Numbered from the stretch's first letter, positions 34,884 to 44,974 are shown. The stretch: 64,000 nucleotides of DNA from an uncultured Candidatus Saccharibacteria bacterium (GCA_938039975.1 CALHTM010000017.1:1-64000); one strand, 5' to 3'. Numbers and translations are program-made. Notes: generated by a model from the letters alone, not told the origin.

Positions 34884-36272
34884 CTACTTAAACCTCCACA
34901 CCGTCTCAAAAACATAAAACCCAAGTACTAAAGCTAGCCCAAAGAACATGATAAGGTTAAATACTTTTTCATTCTTAGTCCTTACATTAATATACTTCTG
35001 CAGCCATAACCCTACCGGCACTAACATAGCTGCTGTTGCTGTAAAATATCTACCCTGAACACCATCTGCATAATACGCTCCCTCGCCAAACCTAAACGGC
35101 AATAAGGCCCACGCTGTATACATAGCATATGACACTGCGCAAACAAACAACCCAATTGTCGCCAAATTATACACTGCCAATTTACCAGTCTGCTCTCCTA
35201 ATAACTCCTGGTCTTTCTTGTTGTAATGAAGGAGAGAGAGGAAGAGGAGGGAAAATGATGGTAGTAATATAAAAAGTGGCAGCCCGTATTTAAAAGCAGA
35301 GAATGCGCCAATCACGCCCCTCAGGATATCGTCGGATACGGGCAGGTTTGGGTTTAGGTAAGTATTAAATAATATCTGGATAAATTTGAGCGGATTGCTA
35401 TGAAGCGGATTATGCGGTGCGCCAGTGGTGAGTAGGGGTTGTGTGTATACATGAAGCCACGCTATTAAACAAAGGCCTGCTAATATTGCTGCTGCTGAGA
35501 GAACTAACCATTTTTGTGGAATAAAAGATATTTTTGATTTTTTATCTGGAACGAAGAGGCGCTTTGGCAAGAAAATGACTGGTGATAATAAGAGTATTGT
35601 TACCGACTTTGTGAGAATTAACAAGCAGGCTATAGCAATAATAAGCAACTGCTGCTGTCGAGTTAACGGGTTTTTTTGGCTAAAGAGATTCAATGTAGCA
35701 GCAATAGCGGTAAAAATTGCGATATTTGTCACACTATCTCCGGAAAGAGACGCTGCCAAATGGATCATTAGCGGAAATAGGCCGGTTGCTACGAATGTCC
35801 ATTTGCCAACGCGTACCCATTTTATGACGAAATAAAGAGCAAATGAATAAAATATTAGATTAGCTAATCTTCCGAACATGATGGTTACTCCGAGTGAACC
35901 ATGTATGAGATTTGCCAAAATGATACCAATTGTCTGCGGTAGATGCATAATTGGAGGATAGCCAGTTGCGCTGCTGCATTTTCCTGTCTCTGTGTCGCTG
36001 CGATTTATGATCTTCTTATAGCTAGTTACGAAATTATTTACATCTGCTTCTTTTGCTTTTAATACCACTTCTTTAGGTAAAGTACAGGCAACTCCTGATT
36101 CAATTTTTCCTTGGGATAACCCATAGGCCCGCATATAATGTACACCTTCGTCATTGACTGACAGCAGAGGTACAGTGGCTGCCGACAACACCCCAAAAAA
36201 TAAAGACAAAGATATAAAGACGTTTTCAGGCTTTTTAATAAAAGATAAGAATAAAGACCAATATTTTTTCAT
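34884..36272 (-). CDS. DUF2142 family polytopic membrane protein, copy B
   Basis: The product is 462 aa, the same length as its downstream paralogue. It carries the same motifs (VNDEGVHYMRAYGLSQG, YPPIMHLPQTIGI) and membrane topology. The N-terminal about 30 residues are also close to copy A at DNA level. TATAAT on the minus strand ends 11 nt before the start. The C-terminal part shares the perfect 361-bp repeat. Confidence 0.8.
   Translation of the reverse strand: MKKYWSLFLSFIKKPENVFISLSLFFGVLSAATVPLLSVNDEGVHYMRAYGLSQGKIESGVACTLPKEVVLKAKEADVNNFVTSYKKIINRSDTETGKCSSATGYPPIMHLPQTIGIILANLIHGSLGVTIMFGRLANLIFYSFALYFVIKWVRVGKWTFVATGLFPLMIHLAASLSGDSVTNIAIFTAIAATLNLFSQKNPLTRQQQLLIIAIACLLILTKSVTILLLSPVIFLPKRLFVPDKKSKISFIPQKWLVLSAAAILAGLCLIAWLHVYTQPLLTTGAPHNPLHSNPLKFIQILFNTYLNPNLPVSDDILRGVIGAFSAFKYGLPLFILLPSFSLLFLSLLHYNKKDQELLGEQTGKLAVYNLATIGLFVCAVSYAMYTAWALLPFRFGEGAYYADGVQGRYFTATAAMLVPVGLWLQKYINVRTKNEKVFNLIMFFGLALVLGFYVFETVWRFK
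34895..35255 (-). repeat. 361-bp perfect direct repeat, copy B
   Basis: Partner of 33467-33827. Recombination between the copies would delete 1428 bp and leave one intact hybrid DUF2142 gene. Confidence 0.9.
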
Positions 36273-36318
36273 ATACTAAGCAAATTATAAAGTAGAGTAG
36301 TTTATTGAGCAAACTTGC

Positions 36319-36324
36319 TATACT
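36319..36324 (+). promoter_or_regulatory. -10 hexamer of a leaderless promoter for the flippase gene
   Basis: TATACT ends 6 nt before ATG 36331, with no Shine-Dalgarno in between. Confidence 0.55.
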
Positions 36325-36330
36325 AATGAT

Positions 36331-37590
36331 ATGCAATCGCAGAAAAAGGACTACATCTGGAATTCATTAGGTTCACTGTTGCAGAGTGCGATTTCACCAG
36401 TATTATTGATTGTTATTACGCGGTTGAATGGCATCGAGGATTCTGGGTTATTTTCGTTTGCACTGTCGCTTTCGGTGGTGTTTTGGGCGATATCTTTATG
36501 GGGCGGCCGGACTTATCAGGCATCTGATGTCAAGCGGGAGTTTTGCAGTGGCGGTTATGTCGCTGTGCGTTTCGTTGCATCGCTTATTGTGGCAGTTTCT
36601 GCAGTGGTGTTTTGTGTATTGAATGGATATAACGCTACGAAAACAGGTTTGATTATGATTTTGGTAGCCTTTAAAATTTTAGAATCAATTGCCGATTCGT
36701 TGTATGGTGTTTTGCAAATCCATCGTAAATTGTATATCGCTGGCATCTCGCTAACCATGAAAGCGATTCTTGGTTTTGGAGTATTTATAGTGGTTGATAT
36801 TGTAACTAAAAATGTCATGTATGGCACATTGGCGATATTGCTAGTCAATGCGCTCATTATCCTTCTGTACGATGTGTTATGGGTACGACGTGTTGAGGTT
36901 ATTGCTATGAATAAAAAGTTCATCAAAGAATACGCCAGTCAGGCTGTCGTAATCATGAAACGTACTTCAGCGGTATTTGTTGTGGTGTTTCTGACGATGT
37001 TTTCACTCAATATCCCGCGGTATTTTTTGGACAAGTCCCATCCTGATCAAATTGGTTATTTTGGCATTATGGCAATGCCAATTACGCTCCTTGGACTCTT
37101 CATATCGTTTATCATTCAGCCGAATGTCGTCAATTTGTCTGAACTATTAGCAAAAGGAAAATTGAAGGAGTTCGCGCGAATCGTCGGCAAGATTAATCAA
37201 ATAACTTTTGGGATGGGCGTACTTTCAGTTGTCCTGAGCTATTTGATTGGTGTTTGGATACTCAATGTTATTTTTGGCATCAATATCAATAATTTCCGCC
37301 TTGATTTGATAATTATGGTTATTGGCGCGGCGGCGAACGCTTTTGTATCGATTTATGTTAATTTGCTGATAATTATGCGTCGGTTTAAGGGGCAGTTTTA
37401 TACATTGCTACTCACAGATGTTTTGGCGGTAGTGATGTCTATGTGCCTGATTGAGCAGTTGGCGATGTTGGGTAGCGTGCTGGTTTTTATGCTGATCAGC
37501 TTTTTACAAGTAGCGCTTCTGCTGTTTATCTACAAGCGGTCGCTAAAAGATGCTATAATAACTGACAAAGCAAAGGGGAATTATGAGTAA
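36331..37590 (+). CDS. Wzx-like polysaccharide flippase
   Basis: The product is 419 aa with 12 or so predicted membrane helices, of the MOP/oligosaccharide flippase type (start KKDYIWNSLGSLLQSAISPVLLIVI). Such proteins flip lipid-linked repeat units for Wzy-dependent assembly. It leads an operon with an RmlD-like gene (8-nt overlap) and a GT8-like gene. Having both a Wzx and a Wzm/Wzt system suggests two different surface glycans. Confidence 0.85.
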   Translation: MQSQKKDYIWNSLGSLLQSAISPVLLIVITRLNGIEDSGLFSFALSLSVVFWAISLWGGRTYQASDVKREFCSGGYVAVRFVASLIVAVSAVVFCVLNGYNATKTGLIMILVAFKILESIADSLYGVLQIHRKLYIAGISLTMKAILGFGVFIVVDIVTKNVMYGTLAILLVNALIILLYDVLWVRRVEVIAMNKKFIKEYASQAVVIMKRTSAVFVVVFLTMFSLNIPRYFLDKSHPDQIGYFGIMAMPITLLGLFISFIIQPNVVNLSELLAKGKLKEFARIVGKINQITFGMGVLSVVLSYLIGVWILNVIFGININNFRLDLIIMVIGAAANAFVSIYVNLLIIMRRFKGQFYTLLLTDVLAVVMSMCLIEQLAMLGSVLVFMLISFLQVALLLFIYKRSLKDAIITDKAKGNYE

Positions 37591-38440
37591 GAAATATGTA
37601 ATTTTGGGAGCAAACGGACAATTGGGCAAGGCGCTACGTGCCATGTTTCCAGATGCCAAGTCACTGCCGCGGGAAGAGCTGGATATAGCTGATGAAGCGC
37701 AAGTAAACATGTTTGATTGGTCAAAATATGATGTTATCTTAAATGCGGCAGCTTTGGTTAACGCTGATGGTTCTGAAACTCCAGAATTGCGCGCCAAGAC
37801 GTGGCTAGCTAATGCTTATGGTCCGCGCAACCTAGCTAAGGTTGCCATTGAACAAAACAAGACCCTTGTTCACTATTCGTCAGATTATGTCTGGGATGGC
37901 CGAGAGAAAAATCATAAAGACGATGAAGTAGTTGCGCCTCTGTTGGTTTATGGAGAAAGTAAGGCCGCTGGTGATTTGGTGGTCAGTTTGGTGCCAAAAC
38001 ACTACATCATGCGGGTATCTTGGGTCGTTGGCGATGGTCACAATATGCCAAAAACTATGAAAAACTTGGCGGATATGCGCATCAATCCAAAAGTCGTCAA
38101 TGATCAGTTTGGCCGGCTGACTTTTGCTTCAGAGATTGCTCGAGCTACTAAATTCTTCTTAGATAATAAAGTCGCATATGGACTATATAACGTAACCAAC
38201 GAAGGTCCAGTGAAGTCGTGGTACGAAATTGCCGCTGACGTGTTTGAATATGCCGGATATGATCGCGGCCGCGTACAGCCAATCTCTACTGAGGAATATG
38301 CTGCCAGTAAGCCAGGCTTTGCGCCGCGGCCGCTCAACAGCGATATGGATTTGTCGAAGTTGCGCCGAGCAGGTTTCACACCAAGAGACTATACAGACAT
38401 GTTGAAAGATTACATTAAACAACTACCGGTTAATGGATAG
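37583..38440 (+). CDS. RmlD-like dTDP-4-dehydrorhamnose reductase, second copy
   Basis: The product is 285 aa, an extended SDR. It has the dinucleotide site GANGQLGKAL, the active-site YGESK (Y-x3-K) and the RmlD C-terminal RPLNSDMDLSKLRRAGF. It parallels the rmlD of the main cluster at 43563-44408 in length and motifs, so the two are paralogues. GGGG precedes ATG 37583. It may serve the Wzx-linked glycan or make a related deoxysugar. Confidence 0.85.
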   Translation: MSKKYVILGANGQLGKALRAMFPDAKSLPREELDIADEAQVNMFDWSKYDVILNAAALVNADGSETPELRAKTWLANAYGPRNLAKVAIEQNKTLVHYSSDYVWDGREKNHKDDEVVAPLLVYGESKAAGDLVVSLVPKHYIMRVSWVVGDGHNMPKTMKNLADMRINPKVVNDQFGRLTFASEIARATKFFLDNKVAYGLYNVTNEGPVKSWYEIAADVFEYAGYDRGRVQPISTEEYAASKPGFAPRPLNSDMDLSKLRRAGFTPRDYTDMLKDYIKQLPVNG

Positions 38441-38451
38441 GAATTACAAGC

Positions 38452-39435
38452 ATGAATAAAGGAATTCTAAACGTTATATATCAGAGTGATGACAATTATG
38501 CCGTAGTCAGTGCAATTTCTATTGTGTCACTCCTAGAGAACAATAAACACCTGAAACAGATCAATATTTTCTATCTTGGACATCAACTGAAAAAAGATAG
38601 CATCAACAAATTCAACAAAATGATTGGAAACTATAAGAACGCGACAATTACTTTCGTTGACGTGTCAAGTTATCCTGACGAGTTGAAAGAAATTGGCGTT
38701 AAGGCTTGGAAAGGTCTGTATATCACATGGTATAAGATGTTGGCGTTTGCCAAGCTTGACATCAAAACAGACCGAATTTTATACATTAATCCACACACGG
38801 TGATTAGCGGTGCGCTTGATGATCTTTTGGAGCTTGATTTTGAGGATAATGTGATGGCGCTGTCATACGATGCTACCATGGTAAACGCACATAAGGATGT
38901 CATTGGCTTGAAGCCAACCGACGGTTACTTTAACTGTGGAGTTATGCTTATCAATCACAAAAAATGGATGAAAGATAAGATTGATACCAAGATGCGCGAG
39001 CATTTGCGGCACAATAGCTACGAGGTGGCTGACCAAGATTTGTGCAACGTGTTTTTCAAAGGCAAGATCAAGAAGATTGGCGTGGAATATAATTTCTCGA
39101 CCGTTTTCTATGGCTATGACATTAAAAAATACATTAAGGCTAATGGTTTCTTGCCCGAGAGCTTTTACAGTTATGATGAAATCATGGAGAGTTACTACAC
39201 GCCGAAGATCATTCATTCGCAGTTTGGTGTGAACGGTCGGCCGTGGCAGCAGGGTAACGATAATCCAGTTGGTTTTTTGTGGCGTAAATATTTGAAACTA
39301 ACGCCCTGGAAAAACGCTAAAATGCCAATAGCGAAGAAGGATATAAACTGGCGACTGTATGACCTATTGCCGCAATCGATAATCGTCAATCTGTATGCCT
39401 GGGCGGTTAATCGTAAGTTTGCAAAGACAAAATAG
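38452..39435 (+). CDS. Family 8-like glycosyltransferase with an altered metal site
   Basis: The product is 327 aa. GT8 landmarks are present: an N-terminal VIYQSDDNYAVVSAISIVSLLENN, YFNCGVMLINHKKW in the middle, and IIHSQFGVNGRPWQ near the end. The usual metal-binding DxD after a YL/YI strand reads instead INPHTV (Asn-Pro-His), so both acidic residues are gone. It could use a different ligand set or be inactive. It is 11 nt after the RmlD-like gene. Confidence 0.75.
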   Translation: MNKGILNVIYQSDDNYAVVSAISIVSLLENNKHLKQINIFYLGHQLKKDSINKFNKMIGNYKNATITFVDVSSYPDELKEIGVKAWKGLYITWYKMLAFAKLDIKTDRILYINPHTVISGALDDLLELDFEDNVMALSYDATMVNAHKDVIGLKPTDGYFNCGVMLINHKKWMKDKIDTKMREHLRHNSYEVADQDLCNVFFKGKIKKIGVEYNFSTVFYGYDIKKYIKANGFLPESFYSYDEIMESYYTPKIIHSQFGVNGRPWQQGNDNPVGFLWRKYLKLTPWKNAKMPIAKKDINWRLYDLLPQSIIVNLYAWAVNRKFAKTK

Positions 39436-39465
39436 TAGTAAATTAATTAAGTTATAGGATAAGCA

Positions 39466-40281
39466 TTAAAACCGCGACAAGAAACTATGAATGCGTGATG
39501 TCACGCGAAGTTTTGCTGCTCGTGCGGCTTTTTTCCAGCCAATCTCATTAAACCTATCGGAAAAATTATCATAGACTTCGTTCTCTTCCTTGAATCGGAT
39601 ACCATTTTTACCTTTTTCCTTACTGGATAACGACTCGGCAAAACGGCGGTATTGAAAAGTTTCTGTTGTGTCAAAATAAAGCGAAGCGCCATCAATAATC
39701 ATGGTCAATTCGACGATGACGTCTTCCAGGATTTTGTATTTTGTGTCAAATGAATATTTTTTGAGAGTATTGGTTTTCCAAGTGATGGATGGAAAATAAA
39801 GCCAATTGCCGCAGCAAAGCGACGCAGCAAGTTTTTCGCCAGACAGTATACCAGATTTTTTAGGCTGCAGTATTCTTTTCACTTTATCGACAAGCGGTAG
39901 ATATACGTTACTTTTGTCGTCGATTATTTGTACGCGAGGCTGATAAAAGTCTGCTTCACCAATGTTTTTTAGCACAGTATCAACGTAGATAGGTAATAGT
40001 TTATCGTCGCAGCCGACGATCATACAATACGGTGCGCTTGCGTGTTGAATAGCGTAATTAAAATTGGCGGTAATACCAATATTTTTACGGTGTCTGATAT
40101 ACGTGATGCGTTTATCGTTTAACTTTTTGTAATAATTATAGGCGGTTTTATCTGGATAATGATCGTCGAGGATCGTCAAATGCCAGGCTTTGCTGGTTTG
40201 TGCTAGCACTGAATCGACGGTTTGCTTCAATAGTGAAAACTCACCCCAGTACGGTACGATGATATCAATACTATTTTTCAT
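39466..40281 (-). CDS. Family 2 glycosyltransferase
   Basis: The product is about 271 aa. It begins MKNSIDIIVPYWGEFSLLKQTVDSVLAQ, the GT2 opening, with IVGCDDKLLP as metal site. The longer open frame upstream runs through the DUF2304 gene, so the internal ATG 40281 is preferred; this overlaps that gene by 11 nt. It is the last gene of the rmlA-GT2-DUF2304-GT2 operon. Sugar and acceptor are unknown. Confidence 0.8.
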   Translation of the reverse strand: MKNSIDIIVPYWGEFSLLKQTVDSVLAQTSKAWHLTILDDHYPDKTAYNYYKKLNDKRITYIRHRKNIGITANFNYAIQHASAPYCMIVGCDDKLLPIYVDTVLKNIGEADFYQPRVQIIDDKSNVYLPLVDKVKRILQPKKSGILSGEKLAASLCCGNWLYFPSITWKTNTLKKYSFDTKYKILEDVIVELTMIIDGASLYFDTTETFQYRRFAESLSSKEKGKNGIRFKEENEVYDNFSDRFNEIGWKKAARAAKLRVTSRIHSFLSRF

Positions 40282-40624
40282 CCGACAGCCTGATTGATAA
40301 TTCTTGATGCAAATCGCGCAGTCTTCGTTCGTTTTGGTCGATACGCTGACGCTGATTATTAGCGATGTAGAATAGCAAAATAATTGCTGTAGTTTGCAAA
40401 ATATCAAATAGACTTAACTCTGACGAATCCAGCGGCGGATGGCCTATCGAAATATTATACAGAGGAAATGACCCAATCAGTACAACCATGATAACCATCC
40501 AGATAATTAATTGATGGCGAAAGCGTGTTACACTAACTTTGCGCAGTTTGTACTGAGTGATAATATTAATCAGTGCTGCCAGGATAATCGGCACATTAAG
40601 TAGTACTAGTATAAGATATCTCAT
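40271..40624 (-). CDS. DUF2304 small membrane protein
   Basis: The product is 117 aa with three predicted membrane helices and a charged C-terminal helix (NNQRQRIDQNERRLRDLHQE). Size, topology and location next to a DPM-like GT2 match DUF2304 proteins. It overlaps the upstream GT2 by 4 nt (ATGA). It may anchor or assist the neighbouring glycosyltransferase. Confidence 0.75.
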   Translation of the reverse strand: MRYLILVLLNVPIILAALINIITQYKLRKVSVTRFRHQLIIWMVIMVVLIGSFPLYNISIGHPPLDSSELSLFDILQTTAIILLFYIANNQRQRIDQNERRLRDLHQELSIRLSDEK

Positions 40625-41325
40625 TCGAATAACTCCGTTAAACGTTGTTTGAATAATCGTTTGACGATATTGATGGCATTCCAGTTGTTTTGGCCTTTGG
40701 CGCGGGAATAGTCGGTGTAAATTGCTTTAATTGGGTATTCGGAAATAACCATGCCTGCTTGTTTGGCACGCCAAATCATCTCTGAGCAAAATTCGTAGCC
40801 AGTCGATTTCCAGTCGAGGTTATCAATTGCCCTTCGCGAGTAAATTCGCAGACCAGATTGCGAATCAGTAACATTAATACCAAACAGGGCATAAGTGATG
40901 AAACTTAAGCCTTTATTTCCCAAAACCTTAGTCCTAGACATGCCCTCGCTATTGATGAGTCGGCTACCGATAAGTAAATCAGTGTTAGAGTTGTCGCTCT
41001 GCCGAATGCCTGCCAAGACATCTTCTGGATCGTGCTGACCATCAGCATCCATGGTGGCGGCAATATCATAGCCGTGTTGTCGCGCGTAGGCAAGCCCAGT
41101 CAAGGTGGCGCCGCCAGCTCCAGAATTCAAGATATGATCAATGACAATTGCGCCGCCTTTTTGAGCTTGTTCAAGTGTATCGTCTTTTGATCCGTCGTTG
41201 ATTAGAACTATATCAATTGAGTAGTCTTTTTTGGCTTTTGAGAAAACTTTTTTGGCTTTTTTAATAACATCTTTGATGACACTAGATTCGTTGTAGGCGG
41301 GTATGATGACACAAACTTTTTTCAT
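40621..41325 (-). CDS. DPM-like family 2 glycosyltransferase
   Basis: The product is 234 aa. It starts VCVIIPAYNESSVIKDVIKKA, has the DADGQHDPEDV metal site and a GLRIYSRRAI segment, typical of soluble dolichyl/polyprenyl-phosphate sugar transferases. No C-terminal membrane helices are present, so the DUF2304 neighbour may supply membrane attachment. It is 6 nt after rmlA. Confidence 0.87.
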   Translation of the reverse strand: MKKVCVIIPAYNESSVIKDVIKKAKKVFSKAKKDYSIDIVLINDGSKDDTLEQAQKGGAIVIDHILNSGAGGATLTGLAYARQHGYDIAATMDADGQHDPEDVLAGIRQSDNSNTDLLIGSRLINSEGMSRTKVLGNKGLSFITYALFGINVTDSQSGLRIYSRRAIDNLDWKSTGYEFCSEMIWRAKQAGMVISEYPIKAIYTDYSRAKGQNNWNAINIVKRLFKQRLTELFE

Positions 41326-41331
41326 CGGTAA

Positions 41332-42186
<855 letters not shown>

Positions 42187-42209
42187 AAACCTCCTACTTT
42201 TATGATATA

Positions 42210-42261
42210 AGTATAGCAAACAGATTAGCTAATTGACAAAAGTACAAAAGTAAGTTAAAAT
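42210..42261. promoter_or_regulatory. Divergent promoters with overlapping -35 boxes (rmlA and the 429-aa gene)
   Basis: Plus strand: TTGACA (42233-42238), 17 nt, TAAAAT (42256-42261), then ATG 6 nt later, a leaderless gene. Minus strand: TTGTCA (42239-42234), 18 nt, TATACT (42215-42210) for rmlA. The two -35 boxes share five of six bases, so the genes should compete for polymerase. Confidence 0.75.
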
Positions 42262-42267
42262 AAAAGG

Positions 42268-43557
42268 ATGGAGAAAATTTCTAGCCCTAAGATTGAACAT
42301 ACGCGAGATGCTCATGAAAGCTATCTAACCAGAGTATCGGACAATCTATTTACCGACCCGGACCATCCTGAAAGAGAGCCGAGGAGTCGCTCAATTGTTT
42401 ATGTACCGTATCGCGGTTTTTCCAAACAGTTACAGCAGGACTGCCCTGAAATTACCTTTACATATCTTAATGGTCCAGAGGTTGCTGGAGCCGTGTCTGC
42501 GGCTGATGTCATCATCAATATTGCTCGCGGTGAAGAGGTTGTTGAAGCAGAAGTTGGACACCCTGACAGGAATGTCAAACTGCCGCCAGAGTCGGTGGCA
42601 AATACCGACATGGTTAGCGATCTGTATGTGCGGGCGATTGAATCCGGCAATACTAATGTACAAGTTGTTCACACTGGTAGGATGAACAACAAGACGATTG
42701 CTATGGCGACAGCAATGCCAATTTTGGCTGAGAGCGCCGGACTTAATTGTGAAGATGTGATTCATACGCCTGATGCGCAAATACGGAAACTGGTGGCGAG
42801 AACACGAGTCGATTTGAATGATTTGATGCATGAAGTTGACGCTGATCCAACAATGCAGGATATGCAGGTTTGTACCCGGGCGCTTCGGCGAATATACGAG
42901 GCGCATGGTGTTGATCCAGATATCGCCAGCCCATCTGAGTTGACTGACGCACTATTGGATGAATATGAGAAATATCCGCGCATCAGTACTTCAACACTAA
43001 TGAGAGAACAGATGTTGAAGAACGTCGCTGAAAAGTTACGAAGTGAAGGTAAGAGTGAAAAAGAAATTAATGAAGTAGTTGGAAAACTGGATGAGTTCAC
43101 AGATGAGGAACCCGACTCGGTTGATACGGTTACGAACTTTACTAATAGCATCCCGATAATTTTATCTAAACAGTTGATTAAAGAGGGCTATGACGCTGAT
43201 GAAGTTGGTCTAATGAGTACCGAACAAAAGATGGAATTGTTGGCAGACACTGAAATGACAGCAGTGTTTGTAGCCGATATTGCACACATGCCGCGGGTGA
43301 TGTGGCTGGCTGATTATCTGATGCCAGACAACTTTAAGCTGGTGTTCGTTGAGAGTAGAACAGATTTGGATGAAGATGCACTACAAAAATCAATGGAACG
43401 TGAAGAGCGGTCGCTTAATCTCACTAGAAATTGGTTACCGAATCAGATGGGCACTAGGAATCCAGCTAAAGTTAGCAAATTGGCAGACGAAGCCTACTGG
43501 GGTAAAGGTAGTATAAGCAATAGAGAAATCAACGCTAGTATTCAACAGGCAAAGTAG
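42268..43557 (+). CDS. Hypothetical protein, possibly DUF218 (SanA/YdcF)-like with an insertion
   Basis: The product is 429 aa, soluble and acidic, with no membrane segment. Early parts read ADVIINIARGEEV and ANTDMVSDLYVRAIESG. A late part reads TAVFVADIAHMPRVMWLADYLMPDNFKLVFVES, similar to the HxxR region of DUF218 proteins. About 170 acidic helical residues (about 185-340) separate these halves. The relationship is a guess from motif spacing. It is leaderless, with a near-consensus promoter. It sits alone among rml genes, so a link to glycan metabolism is possible. Confidence 0.5.
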   Translation: MEKISSPKIEHTRDAHESYLTRVSDNLFTDPDHPEREPRSRSIVYVPYRGFSKQLQQDCPEITFTYLNGPEVAGAVSAADVIINIARGEEVVEAEVGHPDRNVKLPPESVANTDMVSDLYVRAIESGNTNVQVVHTGRMNNKTIAMATAMPILAESAGLNCEDVIHTPDAQIRKLVARTRVDLNDLMHEVDADPTMQDMQVCTRALRRIYEAHGVDPDIASPSELTDALLDEYEKYPRISTSTLMREQMLKNVAEKLRSEGKSEKEINEVVGKLDEFTDEEPDSVDTVTNFTNSIPIILSKQLIKEGYDADEVGLMSTEQKMELLADTEMTAVFVADIAHMPRVMWLADYLMPDNFKLVFVESRTDLDEDALQKSMEREERSLNLTRNWLPNQMGTRNPAKVSKLADEAYWGKGSISNREINASIQQAK

Positions 43558-43562
43558 ATAAT

Positions 43563-44408
43563 CTAACCAAGCAGTTTGTTTAGCTTATCGCGCCAGTCTT
43601 CTGGTATGAATCCGGTTTTTTCAATTTTTGTTAGATCTAGAGTGCTTTGCAATGGTCGCTGAGCAGCACCTGGCTTACTGGCGAAATATTCAGCGGTAGA
43701 GACTGGCTGTATGTCTGAAGATGATTTACCTGATTTTTCAAAGACAATTTTGGCAATTTCCGCCCAGCTGGTCGGTTGGCCTTCATTAGTTAGATTATAT
43801 GTGCCGTACGGTGCATTTGTTTCTAGTAGATGTTTAATACCACGCACCAAAGTATCGGTAAAAGTTAGGCGGCCAATCTGGTCGTTAACGACGGAAGGTT
43901 TGACACCACGCGCTGCTAGATCTTGCATGATGTTAACAAAGTTTCTGCCATCGCCGATTACCCAGGAGGTGCGAATGATGTAATGTTTGATTGTGGTGGC
44001 GGCCGCTAGGTCGCCATCAGCTTTAGTCTTGCCATAAATGTTGAGCGGTGAAAAAGTTTCGTCTTCGTTGTGGATTGGCTGGGAACCGTCGAAAACGTAG
44101 TCAGACGAGAATGTTACAAAAGTTAAGTCATGCTGGCTAGCGGCTGTTGCTAAGTAGCGGCTCGCATCGACGTTGACTGCTTTGACTAGGTTGTAATTGC
44201 TGGGATTTTCCGCACCATCAACGTCTGTCCAGGCGGCAGCGTTAATAATTACTTTGACATTATCCCAGTTAAACCCATTGATTGCCTTTTGGTTAGTGAT
44301 ATCGAGTTGTTCGTGATCCAGGGCTAGTGCCTGAGGGTAAACTTTTTGTAGTGCTCGGCCGACTTGCCCGTTAGCGCCAGTGATAACTACTGTCTTGTCG
44401 TCCATCAA
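43563..44408 (-). CDS. rmlD: dTDP-4-dehydrorhamnose reductase
   Basis: The product is 281 aa, an extended SDR with GANGQVGRAL, active-site YGKTK and a C-terminal RPLQSTLDLTKIEKTGF. It carries out the last step of dTDP-L-rhamnose synthesis. It overlaps rmlC by 4 nt (ATGA) in the order rmlB-nudix-rmlC-rmlD. A second RmlD-like gene lies at 37583. Confidence 0.93.
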   Translation of the reverse strand: MMDDKTVVITGANGQVGRALQKVYPQALALDHEQLDITNQKAINGFNWDNVKVIINAAAWTDVDGAENPSNYNLVKAVNVDASRYLATAASQHDLTFVTFSSDYVFDGSQPIHNEDETFSPLNIYGKTKADGDLAAATTIKHYIIRTSWVIGDGRNFVNIMQDLAARGVKPSVVNDQIGRLTFTDTLVRGIKHLLETNAPYGTYNLTNEGQPTSWAEIAKIVFEKSGKSSSDIQPVSTAEYFASKPGAAQRPLQSTLDLTKIEKTGFIPEDWRDKLNKLLG

Positions 44409-44974
44409 ACCTCCATCGGGATTACGTTTGCAAGCAGCGGGTGAGCGGCGTCCTTTTCGGAAATAATCGCTTGGTCTTGGCTGATTGGCCAGTCGATACT
44501 AAGTTCTGGGTCAAACAAATTGACAAAGGTGTATTTGGCATCTGGCGACCAATGAGCGTCAACCAGGTAAGTGTAAGCGATGTTGTCATCAAGCGCCTGA
44601 TAGCCATTAGCAACGCCTTTGGGTACGAAGATTGCCGTGCCAGGATTGATTTCATGCGTGAAAACTCGGCCGAAACTGTCGCCTTTGCGCAAATCGCACC
44701 ACGCACCAAAGACGCGGCCATTGGCGGTGGAGATAAATTTATTCCATGGCTCAGCATGCAGACCGCGGGTAGCGCCGGCTTTATCGTTGAAGCTGATGTT
44801 GTTTTGTACGATGGTAAATGATGGTAGTCCCAGTGCTTCCATTTTCTCCTTTTGGTAATTCTCCTTGAACCAACCGCGGTTATCGCCATGGACGGGCAGT
44901 GTTACCACAAACAGCCCGGGGATGGGTGATTCGGTGACGGTTAGTTCGTTGTAGTCGCTTGGATCGAAGTTCAT
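44405..44974 (-). CDS. rmlC: dTDP-4-dehydrorhamnose 3,5-epimerase
   Basis: The product is about 189 aa with the RmlC cupin pattern: GLFVVTLPVHGDNRGWFKENY, ATRGLHAEPWNKFI (catalytic His) and FVPKGVANGYQAL. ATG 44974 is preferred over the upstream in-frame starts because it follows AAGGA and overlaps the Nudix stop by 4 nt. It epimerises C3 and C5 in dTDP-rhamnose synthesis. Confidence 0.93.
   Translation of the reverse strand: MNFDPSDYNELTVTESPIPGLFVVTLPVHGDNRGWFKENYQKEKMEALGLPSFTIVQNNISFNDKAGATRGLHAEPWNKFISTANGRVFGAWCDLRKGDSFGRVFTHEINPGTAIFVPKGVANGYQALDDNIAYTYLVDAHWSPDAKYTFVNLFDPELSIDWPISQDQAIISEKDAAHPLLANVIPMEV

Noticed and set aside
42430..42906. 158-aa frame antisense to the 429-aa gene
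   Set aside because: The plus-strand gene has a consensus promoter and plausible protein; the antisense frame has neither.
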